A program made the translations under genes and the position numbers. Below the pieces are notes generated by a model that was given only the letters and a program-made list of their open reading frames with translations, was not told where the DNA came from and did no database searches. A stretch of DNA of 25,796 bases. Origin: a virus. The stretch spans positions 1 through 25,796 of IMG/VR virus record IMGVR_UViG_3300005617_000114; one strand, given 5' to 3'. Below, one piece after another: positions 18,665 to 25,350 of this stretch (its first letter is position 1; each line of letters begins with the position of its first letter).

Positions 18665-21317
18665 CCTCGCCCCCCAAATCCAGCGCCGGCTCGTCCTGCC
18701 CTTCGACGCCCAAATACCGATCCCTGAACCCTTCCCAGTCGAGGTCATGGCACCGCGGCTTACCGGCCGCCATGCGGATTTGCCGGGTTGGGCCTTCGAC
18801 TGTGAACGCGCACCGCTTGACCTGGTCGCCGTAAGCGTCGCCCCACGGCGTGTCGCGGAACTTGTCAGCGAGCACGGCTAGGTTCGTCGCGATGGACAGA
18901 AGCCAGGGCTTTGACGGCCCCTTGCGCCGTAGCGTGATGCCGTGGCGTTCTAGGAGCCGAAGAGCTGGCGAGTCAGTGTCCGTGGACTCCGAGACGCGCG
19001 TCAGCAGCTCGGCCACGGTGCGCGTGTGGCCCTCGTCATCGCGCAGTCCAAGCCCTACGAGGTGATGCATGAATGTGTCCTCGTCGCCCTGAACTACCTT
19101 CGACTCCTGCGACAGCTCGACGATCCATTTGTCCAGCCATGGGCCTGCGGTGCGTATCGACGCGCCAGACCGCGCGGCCCACGCGGTCGCCAACATCGGC
19201 GCGAGCTGGTCGGCGGCGCGCTTCGAACGGAACGCAGGCAGGTAGGTCTCCTTGAGGTACTCGATGTCCGAAATGATCCGCGGCAGAGCGCGGAAAATAC
19301 GGCGCGTGAACCGGCTCGGGTCATCGAGTAGGTCCGACAGCAGCGCGACGGTTTTGGCGATCTTTGCAGGCTCGTCCTTGCTCTTGGCCAACTCCAGCCG
19401 CGTGATGCGCGAGCTCACCGAGTCGTCTTCGACCGGTATCACCTTCGACGAGAAGGCGAACATGGACCGGATGCGGAAGGACTTCGTACCGCCGCCCGAC
19501 TGGCTGATGTTGATGTTTCCCGATCCATCGTCGGAAGCGTTACGGGCGAGTTCAAGGATAGACGCGATCTTCTCGCGCGCCGTCTTCGTCTTCGGCTCCA
19601 TCTCGGCCATGACTGCAGGCCTGGCGTCCTGGTCCAGCGCCCAGCGGATACCGGCCTCAGTGTCCTTGCCCGAGCCGATGTACGCGAAGGGCCCGGCGAG
19701 CCGGACGACGATGTTTTCGAATACCCACGATTTGCCGGAGCCTTTCTGCCCCGTCAGCCAGACGTGAGGTCGCCAGGTCAGCACTCCGCCGAAGGGTGAA
19801 AGCAGACACCAGCCCATGAGGAGAATGGCCGCGCTGTCCTCGGTGAACTCAAGCGCGCGGAAAAGCTCTTCGAGCTGTTCGCCGTCCTCGTCGGTGGACG
19901 CGGGTCCCGCCATCTCGCCGAAGGCGACGAGTGACGGGATATACCAGTAGTTCGAGCGGTATTCGCCGTACTCGTAGGCCGTGCCGTCGATTGTCACGAT
20001 GCGGTGCCCGTCGTTGAGCACGATGCCCGTATGGTCGCGCCAGACTCCTGCGCCGCGGATGCGCTTCGGGTCGAAGAATCCCGTCTTGTGCTGTAGGGTT
20101 AGCAGGAAGTCTTGCGCTGGTGCCACCTTGATACTGCCCTGGTCAGTGACCAGCATTCTCAGTCCCCAAAAGCTCAAAGACGCCAGCTCGCCGAGCTTCG
20201 AGGCGTTGAACGATCCCATGGGAATAGAAAACACGGTGCGTGTTTCGTTGGGCAGGAAGTAATACGCGGCCTTGTCATACCCGAGGCAGAGAAACGGCAG
20301 GCCATCGTCGGGCCGCGCATCCGGCTTCGATGATCCGACCGGCGGCGATCCAATGGCGACCAGGGGGCACGATGCGATGAAGTCCGGTAGAGCTATGGCC
20401 TGCGCCGAGGCGTCGGCGATGTCCCAGCCCTTCTCCTGACCCCGGATGTCCAGTAGCTTCGCGCCGGGGAGGCGCTTGACGATGGCGATACCAGCCTTGA
20501 GCCCTGGCTCGTCTGCGTCCGGCCAGATAACCAGATCTCCACGGGCCGCGAAGCGTTCGAGTGGCGCCCAATCCGTCTTGCTCGTCGCTAGAGCTCCGCC
20601 TGCCCACGTGGTCAGGATGTAGCCCGGTACCTCGACCTTCGCGCACTTCTCGCCTTCGACGATGAGCACCTTTGTACCCTGCGCGGCCTTCGTGATGATG
20701 TCCAGGAACAGCACGGGCCGGCCAGAGTCAAGCGCCTGGCCTTCGTGCCAGCGCCCATCTTCTCCGAAGAAATAAGGCACGATGTCTTTTGACCCGTCTG
20801 GCTTTTGGAAGCGCGAGACGCAAAAGACGATACCGGACTCGGCATTGCGGTAGGTGTAGCCCGCCGTGGCGTTGCCATGCGTCCGTTGCGCGTAGTCGCC
20901 CTTGACGGTTTGCCGCATCAGATCGAGCGCCGACTCCGGGGCTGGTATCACGGCCTTGGGACGCTTCGCCTTAGCGGGCTTGTCGAGGTGGCTCTTGCTC
21001 GGCGCTCCACCTGCAGGCGCGTCGACGGTACCGCCGAGGGCGCGGACGATCATCTCGGCGGCGGCTACCTTGGTCGGAGCTTTTCCAGACTCGACGATGA
21101 GGCCGATGAGGTCGCCCTTATCGCCGGACGCGAAATCCGACCAGAGGCCGGTGAGCCCATTGATGGAGAACGATCCAGCGGACCCGTCACCCCTGAGCGG
21201 GTTGCGGGTCCAGAACTCGTCGCCGTCCCATCGGGCATCGGGAGCAGAGAATAACGACTCTACAAGCTCGGGCGTTGCACGGCCCCGGGCCTGATCGAAA
21301 ACGGGATTTTTAGGCAT
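18648..21317 (-). CDS. TOPRIM primase-helicase
   Basis: 889 aa. N-terminal part (residues 1-95; WTRNPLRGDGSAGSFSIN, LWSDFASGDKGDLIGLI) resembles the primase recognition domain without its zinc cysteines. A TOPRIM part follows, with KVLIVEGEKCAK (216-227, Glu221) and DLVIWPDADEPG (261-272, DxD). Residues about 500-650 form a AAA/SF3-like helicase with Walker A TGQKGSGKSW (522-531), Walker B AVMAEMEP (568-575) and a basic SSRITRLEL (635-643). The protein would prime and unwind phage DNA at the fork. It is the main replication gene here; a separate initiator is not seen. Confidence 0.85.
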   Translation of the reverse strand: MPKNPVFDQARGRATPELVESLFSAPDARWDGDEFWTRNPLRGDGSAGSFSINGLTGLWSDFASGDKGDLIGLIVESGKAPTKVAAAEMIVRALGGTVDAPAGGAPSKSHLDKPAKAKRPKAVIPAPESALDLMRQTVKGDYAQRTHGNATAGYTYRNAESGIVFCVSRFQKPDGSKDIVPYFFGEDGRWHEGQALDSGRPVLFLDIITKAAQGTKVLIVEGEKCAKVEVPGYILTTWAGGALATSKTDWAPLERFAARGDLVIWPDADEPGLKAGIAIVKRLPGAKLLDIRGQEKGWDIADASAQAIALPDFIASCPLVAIGSPPVGSSKPDARPDDGLPFLCLGYDKAAYYFLPNETRTVFSIPMGSFNASKLGELASLSFWGLRMLVTDQGSIKVAPAQDFLLTLQHKTGFFDPKRIRGAGVWRDHTGIVLNDGHRIVTIDGTAYEYGEYRSNYWYIPSLVAFGEMAGPASTDEDGEQLEELFRALEFTEDSAAILLMGWCLLSPFGGVLTWRPHVWLTGQKGSGKSWVFENIVVRLAGPFAYIGSGKDTEAGIRWALDQDARPAVMAEMEPKTKTAREKIASILELARNASDDGSGNINISQSGGGTKSFRIRSMFAFSSKVIPVEDDSVSSRITRLELAKSKDEPAKIAKTVALLSDLLDDPSRFTRRIFRALPRIISDIEYLKETYLPAFRSKRAADQLAPMLATAWAARSGASIRTAGPWLDKWIVELSQESKVVQGDEDTFMHHLVGLGLRDDEGHTRTVAELLTRVSESTDTDSPALRLLERHGITLRRKGPSKPWLLSIATNLAVLADKFRDTPWGDAYGDQVKRCAFTVEGPTRQIRMAAGKPRCHDLDWEGFRDRYLGVEGQDEPALDLGGEDDIPF

Positions 21318-21330
21318 GGGGTGTCCTATG

Positions 21331-21531
21331 TTACGACGTGACGCCGGGGTTCTTGATTTTCCACTCGCGCCATTTTCCTATGATCTTTTCGATTCCTCTG
21401 ATGTAAACCGCGCCGTACTTTCCGGCCAGCCTCGCGCCCATGGCGAAACTGTCTGTATCGGCGAGGTCGGCTTTAACCATGCCCGTGAACACGTCCCAGG
21501 CTCTCGCCTTCTCTTCGTTGGTCATTTCCAT
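21331..21531 (-). CDS. Small protein of unknown function
   Basis: 66 aa, MEMTNEEKARAWDVFTGMVK, all helical, ending with basic KKxxGKWREWKIK-like residues. AGGA is 7 bases before the ATG. It follows the displaced end of the methyltransferase after 12 bases. No family recognised. Confidence 0.6.
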   Translation of the reverse strand: MEMTNEEKARAWDVFTGMVKADLADTDSFAMGARLAGKYGAVYIRGIEKIIGKWREWKIKNPGVTS

Positions 21532-21543
21532 GTTGGTGTCCTG

Positions 21544-21669
21544 TCAGGTGTCGAGTGTGAGCGTGAGGTTCTCGGGCTCCTCTCGGGTCTTCGGGTCAAA
21601 CAAATGCAGTTGCGAGGCGTGAGTCTTGTACCGCTTCACTGCGGCGGCGTAGTAGTCGGCGTCGAGTTC
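21544..21669 (-). pseudogene. Displaced C-terminus of the methyltransferase (-1 frame)
   Basis: Read from 21669 in the -1 frame relative to the gene upstream, the sequence is ELDADYYAAAVKRYKTHASQ, then LHLFDPKTREEPENLTLTLD T and a stop at 21544-21546. It completes the family's usual ending after GFDLTG. Codon pattern is good throughout, and the stop lies 12 bases before the next start. The simplest cause is loss of one G in the GG at 21669-21670. Confidence 0.8.
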
Positions 21670-22211
21670 CATCCTGTGAGATCAAAGCCGAGGTCGTGGG
21701 CGGCGATGGCGATGGAGCCGGAGCCGCCGTGGGTGTCGAGGATCTTCCATCCTGGCTTGGCGTAGCGGGTCAGGAGCCACTTGTACAGGGCGACGGGTTT
21801 TTGATTTACGTGGATTCGAGGCTCTGCCGCCGTACCTTGAGGGGCGCAGTCAAAGACCTTCGATGTGGTTCCAAGACCTTCGGAAATGGCCGCGATTTCT
21901 GCCGCCGACATCGTGAAGTCTTCGCTGATCGTGGTCTTACGCCAGACGACAAAGCCTTTGAACGGCGGCAACTGAAAATTATTCGCGCCCCAGACGATCC
22001 ATTCTTTTGATACTCTGCGAAGTTCTCGGAAGTATTCTTCCGTAGGCTTGCCTGAGAAAGACCCCATGCCTCCGTTGGCTCGCATATCCTTGGTGGGTTG
22101 GTTCTCGGCAAGATCGCGGTATTCGGGATCAACAATCGCCAGATCAAACGCCCCGTCAGGCTGGCCGCGCATTAACTCCATGCAGTCGGCGTGGAGCATG
22201 GTGATGCTCAC
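21636..22211 (-). CDS. DNA methyltransferase (N6-adenine/N4-cytosine type), frameshifted near its end
   Basis: 191 aa in the unbroken frame; GTG at 22211 overlaps the upstream stop. MLHADCMELMRGQPDGAFDL with AIVDPEY (motif IV region, about 25-31) comes first and motif I-like LDTHGGSGSIAIAAHDLGF (about 158-176) comes last, a beta-class order. Motif IV is DPEY and not DPPY. IHVNQKPVALYKWLL (about 132-146) is the conserved Q-K-P motif. After Trp181 the frame runs into STPTTTPPQ and stops, while the natural ending continues in the -1 frame. It might protect phage DNA from restriction. The active site precedes the break, so a truncated protein could still keep most motifs. Confidence 0.8.
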   Translation of the reverse strand: MSITMLHADCMELMRGQPDGAFDLAIVDPEYRDLAENQPTKDMRANGGMGSFSGKPTEEYFRELRRVSKEWIVWGANNFQLPPFKGFVVWRKTTISEDFTMSAAEIAAISEGLGTTSKVFDCAPQGTAAEPRIHVNQKPVALYKWLLTRYAKPGWKILDTHGGSGSIAIAAHDLGFDLTGWNSTPTTTPPQ

Positions 22212-22507
22212 GGTAGCCTCCAGGCTTCGGCGTAGACTGGAATGCCGAGTTCCATCGCAAGGTTGACTTCGATCTTCGCGCCTCGGCTCAGTTGCCATCC
22301 GTTCAGCACCAGGACGGCGTCGACGTGCAGAAGAGCCTCGAGGTCAACCTTCATGTACTCGGCCCACGTCTTGCCGTGGTCGTGCGGCAAGTCTTGAGGG
22401 TTAACCGGTTCGTGTCCCATCTGCCTCAAGCCGCTGGTGGCGACCTCGAACTCTTCTCGGTTGCCGTTTTCGTAGCCCGTGATGGGGCCGCTGATGTAGA
22501 CCCTCAC
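22208..22507 (-). CDS. DUF4406 protein (nucleoside deoxyribosyltransferase-like fold)
   Basis: 99 aa, GTG at 22507 overlapping the upstream stop. Signature MRVYISGPITG (1-11), a central DLPHDHGKTWAEYMKVDLEA and LNGWQLSRGAKIEVNLAMEL near the end match DUF4406, related to nucleoside 2-deoxyribosyltransferases. The Ser-Arg-Gly-Ala and following Glu would form the nucleotide site. It may act on nucleotides during replication; the activity of phage members is not established. Confidence 0.85.
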   Translation of the reverse strand: MRVYISGPITGYENGNREEFEVATSGLRQMGHEPVNPQDLPHDHGKTWAEYMKVDLEALLHVDAVLVLNGWQLSRGAKIEVNLAMELGIPVYAEAWRLP

Positions 22508-22896
22508 AGGGACGCCTCCAGACTCTGCCCGTCAGGCGTCCAGCCATGGCGCTTGTTGCCCCGCGTCTTCTGAGCCTGCATCATCAGGACCATGGTCAAA
22601 AGCGCGACACCGTTGGCCGGGCGCTTCTCGCGGTCAGCCTTGGCGGCAAGAGACTCCTCGGTCAGTTCACGGCGGCACTGGGCACTGGTGGCGACCCAGC
22701 CGAGGGGGGAGGGGCCACGAGTCGTGAGGTAGGGCCACCATGTAGTCGGGTTGTACCAGCGGAAGCGCTTGACGGCGGCCCACGACGCGAACCACTCGAA
22801 GCCGAACCATGTGCCGTACCCGTAGGCTTCACCTCTCGTGGTATCGATCACCTTCCAGTACTCGGTGTGGCCGTTCTGGGCCAGCGCGACCCTCAC
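22504..22896 (-). CDS. Trp-rich protein of unknown function
   Basis: 130 aa, GTG at 22896 overlapping the upstream stop (GTGA). The N-terminal half is rich in Trp, Phe and Tyr (GYGTWFGFEWFASWAAVKRF, then RWYNPTTWWPYL) with ten Trp in total. The C-terminal half is charged and helical. No membrane segment or motif is clear. Confidence 0.6.
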   Translation of the reverse strand: MRVALAQNGHTEYWKVIDTTRGEAYGYGTWFGFEWFASWAAVKRFRWYNPTTWWPYLTTRGPSPLGWVATSAQCRRELTEESLAAKADREKRPANGVALLTMVLMMQAQKTRGNKRHGWTPDGQSLEASL

Positions 22897-23165
22897 GCCT
22901 TCACCTCGGCGGGCTCGCGGTCCACGGGCTCAAGCCGTGCCGTCAGGTCGCGGATTACTGCCCCCTGCGTCGCCAGCACCTTCCGCGTCGCGTCGTCGGG
23001 GGTCATCCTCTGCGGGTCTTCGCCCAGGACCATTAGGCCCAGGGTCAGCGCCTTATTGATGACGTAGGACTGGTCACGGTCCATGACCGGCATGAGCTTC
23101 GTGACCTGAAAGTAGCTGTCCCGCAAGATGCGGGTGGAAATTAGGAACTTGGCTTTGGTACTCAC
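22893..23165 (-). CDS. Possible ribbon-helix-helix regulator
   Basis: 90 aa, GTG at 23165. A short strand (SYFQVTKLMPV) followed by MDRDQSYVINKALTLGLMVL resembles the strand-helix-helix of Arc/MetJ-type regulators, which bind DNA as dimers at palindromes. The C-terminal part (TRKVLATQGAVIRDLTARLE) is a helix. It is the second gene after P5 and so a candidate for the protein that binds the shared operator. The match is weak; other small helical proteins could look the same. Confidence 0.5.
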   Translation of the reverse strand: MSTKAKFLISTRILRDSYFQVTKLMPVMDRDQSYVINKALTLGLMVLGEDPQRMTPDDATRKVLATQGAVIRDLTARLEPVDREPAEVKA

Positions 23166-23551
23166 TCCGTCACCTCTTCGAGGTCGACCGACTCGGAGTA
23201 GTACCCATTCGATTCACCGTACCAGCGGATGTCGACGTAGCCCTTCGCCGTGGCCAACTTGTAGAAAGTCCACGTGAACGAATCCTGGTACTTGGGAGCC
23301 TTCACGCCCTCGGGGTTCGTGTCGCTCGTCGATTCTTCCGCGATGAGGAGCGGCTCCCCGATCAGGTCGGCGAAATCTCCAGCCACGTCGTCGATATAGA
23401 CCGACTCGCAACAATCCTGACCGTGGTACATCTTGAAGACCTTGCCGTCGTCGCACCGGAAGAGGATCTGGTCCTTCGCGATCTCGTCGTATTCAACGGC
23501 GGTCAACGTCTTGCCCAAAAGGGCCTTGAACTCAACTTGGTTTCCCCACAT
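23162..23551 (-). CDS. DUF7448-like phage protein
   Basis: 129 aa. The ATG at 23551 has AGGAGGT 5 bases upstream and lies 13 bases after the predicted P5 start; longer readings begin upstream of the promoter and are excluded. LLGKTLTAVEYDEIAKDQIL, then FRCDDGKVFKMYHGQDCCES and VYIDDVAGDFADLIGEPLLI match the phage DUF7448 pattern with its QDCCE core. The function is unknown. First gene of the P5 operon. Confidence 0.8.
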   Translation of the reverse strand: MWGNQVEFKALLGKTLTAVEYDEIAKDQILFRCDDGKVFKMYHGQDCCESVYIDDVAGDFADLIGEPLLIAEESTSDTNPEGVKAPKYQDSFTWTFYKLATAKGYVDIRWYGESNGYYSESVDLEEVTE

Positions 23552-23570
23552 GGAAGACCTCCTGACAGAT

Positions 23571-23599
23571 AGCGTAAACGCTGTATTACGTTTCGTCAA
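23571..23599 (-). promoter_or_regulatory. Promoter P5 with operator in the spacer
   Basis: Minus strand: TTGACG -35 (23594-23599), 17 bp, TACGCT -10 (23571-23576), predicted start near 23564. The operator CGTAATACAGCGTTTACG (23573-23590) fills the spacer and overlaps the -10 box. P5 drives the replication operon. Confidence 0.75.
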
Positions 23600-23618
23600 G
23601 GGGCTTTCGTTTTGAAGT

Positions 23619-23635
23619 GTCAAGGATTCCTTGAC
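23619..23635. repeat. 17-bp palindrome GTCAAGGATTCCTTGAC upstream of P5
   Basis: Perfect 8-bp arms around one base, 20 bp upstream of the P5 -35 box. The half-site contains TTGAC, so it may derive from duplicated -35 elements or be a second operator. No paired -10 box is seen at 17 bp for either arm. Confidence 0.6.
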
Positions 23636-23650
23636 GGTTGGGGCTCGGGC

Positions 23651-23697
23651 AAAAAAAGACCGCCGACAACCGTGGGGACGGTGCAATGTCGGCGGTC
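23651..23697 (-). terminator. Strong rho-independent terminator
   Basis: Minus strand: GACCGCCGACA/TGTCGGCGGTC 11-bp stem (arms 23687-23697 and 23658-23668) with an inner ACCGT-CCCC-ACGGT hairpin, followed by seven T (23651-23657). It lies 46 bases after the stop of the gpZ-like gene and insulates P5. Confidence 0.93.
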
Positions 23698-23743
23698 AGT
23701 GTCGGGCTTCTCACCCGGCTCGAGGAGGTCCGAGGTAAGCGTA

Positions 23744-24388
23744 CTACTTGGCACCGAGCTTGGCAAGCCTAGTGCTCAACTCTTTCCCCCAAGCCGCGCT
23801 CATGACCTCGGGCCGCCCGAACTTGGCGACGGACGCCGAGTGCCAGTGAGTCGCCTTGAGGTGGATCGGCCGCGTCTTCAACCGTACCTTGACGAGTTTC
23901 TTCCCCTGGCGCGTAAACAGCGTGGGCTTCGTCAGCGAACCGCCAGACAGCCAGAAGAACTTGGCACCCTTGGGCGTCATCTTGCCGTTACGACGTCGAC
24001 CCACTGCGCCCATCTGTCCGAGGCGGTATCGCGCCGTGACGGGGCGTTGCCACGATCCGCGGCGGCTGGCTAAGGACGGCATGGATAACGCGGGCTTCCC
24101 TGCTCGGGTCATAGCTTCGCCGCCCTCGTCTTGCTCTGGTAGATACGGAGACTTCGAGCCGGTGATGGCGTCGATTTTCTCCGGGTCTTTCTTCGGGCTG
24201 GCCTTGTAGAAGATCATTGAGCCGAGCGTGAACTTGTTGCGGAGCGTGAAGTCGTGCCGGATGTTCGCCATGCTCTGGCTGTGCGCGGCGTGAGCGACGC
24301 GGGTCATCGCGGCGGCAGTGGCCTCGCTGAACTCCGGGCCAGCTATAGCCCGGAGTTTTTTGGCAAGAGCGCGGACGTCGTCAGGCAT
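23744..24388 (-). CDS. Putative minor tail protein, lambda gpZ-like
   Basis: 214 aa (lambda gpZ 192 aa). The N-terminal pattern FSEATAAAMTRVAHAAHSQS followed by IRHDFTLRNKF resembles the gpZ family's AxxxAxNRVAxxAxxQ...R..KVRRK. The rest is basic and strand-rich (KLVKVRLKTRPIHLKATHWH). gpZ-like proteins join tail and head or complete the tail tip. No other tail gene is in the window to confirm. Directly adjacent to the upstream stop; followed by the strong terminator. Confidence 0.45.
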   Translation of the reverse strand: MPDDVRALAKKLRAIAGPEFSEATAAAMTRVAHAAHSQSMANIRHDFTLRNKFTLGSMIFYKASPKKDPEKIDAITGSKSPYLPEQDEGGEAMTRAGKPALSMPSLASRRGSWQRPVTARYRLGQMGAVGRRRNGKMTPKGAKFFWLSGGSLTKPTLFTRQGKKLVKVRLKTRPIHLKATHWHSASVAKFGRPEVMSAAWGKELSTRLAKLGAK

Positions 24389-24580
24389 CTACCAGACCTT
24401 CGTCTTGGATGCGATGCGCTCGTCGATCAGGGCCGAGATTTCTGCCTCGGTCTTGCCGAGCTTGCGCCACATACCTAGCAGCGAGCGCCGACGCTGGGTC
24501 ATCACGTGGCGCGGAATAGGACCGGCCCTACGCATACCGGTATATTCACTTCGGCCGCGTCCATCGTCACCCATGGTCAC
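24389..24580 (-). CDS. Small basic protein of unknown function
   Basis: 63 aa from GTG at 24580 (overlap GTGA); an ATG two codons later is possible. Arg-rich (RAGPIPRHVMTQRRRSLLGM) with a short C-terminal helix (KTEAEISALIDERIASKTK). No family recognised. Sits between a lipoprotein and the gpZ-like gene. Confidence 0.6.
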   Translation of the reverse strand: MTMGDDGRGRSEYTGMRRAGPIPRHVMTQRRRSLLGMWRKLGKTEAEISALIDERIASKTKVW

Positions 24581-25350
24581 TGCACCGGCGGCGTATAGAG
24601 CGTATGGTCGGCGTGGAGCGTCCAGCCTGGATTGGCGACGACCTCATGGTTGATCTGATAGACGCGCAGGGGATAATAGACCTCGGGGCTTGGGTAGTCG
24701 CCGATATCTTCCTGATAAAACTGCCGGTCGGACCGGTATCCGCAGTGATCTTCGTAGACGATGTGGCCAGTTTCGTCGATACCGTAGATGGCGAAGTACG
24801 CGTAGGGGTCGGCGGGAGGTTCGATCACGGGGGGCGGTGGAACGTGGTCAATAAACAATAGTTGGCCCTGGGCGTCCTGGCGCCATCCGTCGGCGTTATC
24901 GACCAACAGAGAGCGGGCGATGCCGGTCTGAGCCATGTTGACGTGATAGTCGGTAGGGCGGACGATGAAGACATCAACCGGAGGAGCATCCGCCAAGTCT
25001 GGAGCCTCATCGTAGTAGACCCTGAGAAAGTCGTCCATGGTCTGCGCATTGTACTCGGTTACGGCGTCGAGGAGTTCGGAATCCGATACCGTGCGGCTGA
25101 TGGACCTACCGACCGACTTCGCTACGGTCTGAATGGGTACATTCTGCCAAAGCGAGTTCTTGACGTAAATCACGTGGCCGGTCGGTGCCGGCGTCGCCTT
25201 CGGATCGTCTCCCGACTTCACGGTGACAGGCGATGCGCACCCGCTCAGGGCCATGAATAGGAGAATGCCGAAGACAACCATGCCTGCTATAGTGAGCCAA
25301 GTAGCATGGTGTTTCGACCACGCTTTCAAGTTCGATATGAGTTTACGCAC
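24577..25350 (-). CDS. Predicted lipoprotein of unknown function
   Basis: 257 aa from GTG at 25350, with AAGGAGG upstream. A hydrophobic segment (WLTIAGMVVFGILLFMALSG) ends in a consensus lipobox LSGC at about residue 36, so the mature protein would start at Cys and be membrane-anchored. The mature part has many Tyr, Asp and Pro (PPPPVIEPPADPYAYFAIYG) and looks beta-rich. Its role is unknown; position upstream of the gpZ-like gene suggests a structural, lysis or superinfection-exclusion role. Confidence 0.75.
   Translation of the reverse strand: MRKLISNLKAWSKHHATWLTIAGMVVFGILLFMALSGCASPVTVKSGDDPKATPAPTGHVIYVKNSLWQNVPIQTVAKSVGRSISRTVSDSELLDAVTEYNAQTMDDFLRVYYDEAPDLADAPPVDVFIVRPTDYHVNMAQTGIARSLLVDNADGWRQDAQGQLLFIDHVPPPPVIEPPADPYAYFAIYGIDETGHIVYEDHCGYRSDRQFYQEDIGDYPSPEVYYPLRVYQINHEVVANPGWTLHADHTLYTPPVQ

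Noticed and set aside
21660-21680. Programmed -1 frameshift in the methyltransferase
   Set aside because: No X-XXY-YYZ slippery sequence or obvious downstream stimulator is visible; a one-base deletion or base-call error is simpler.
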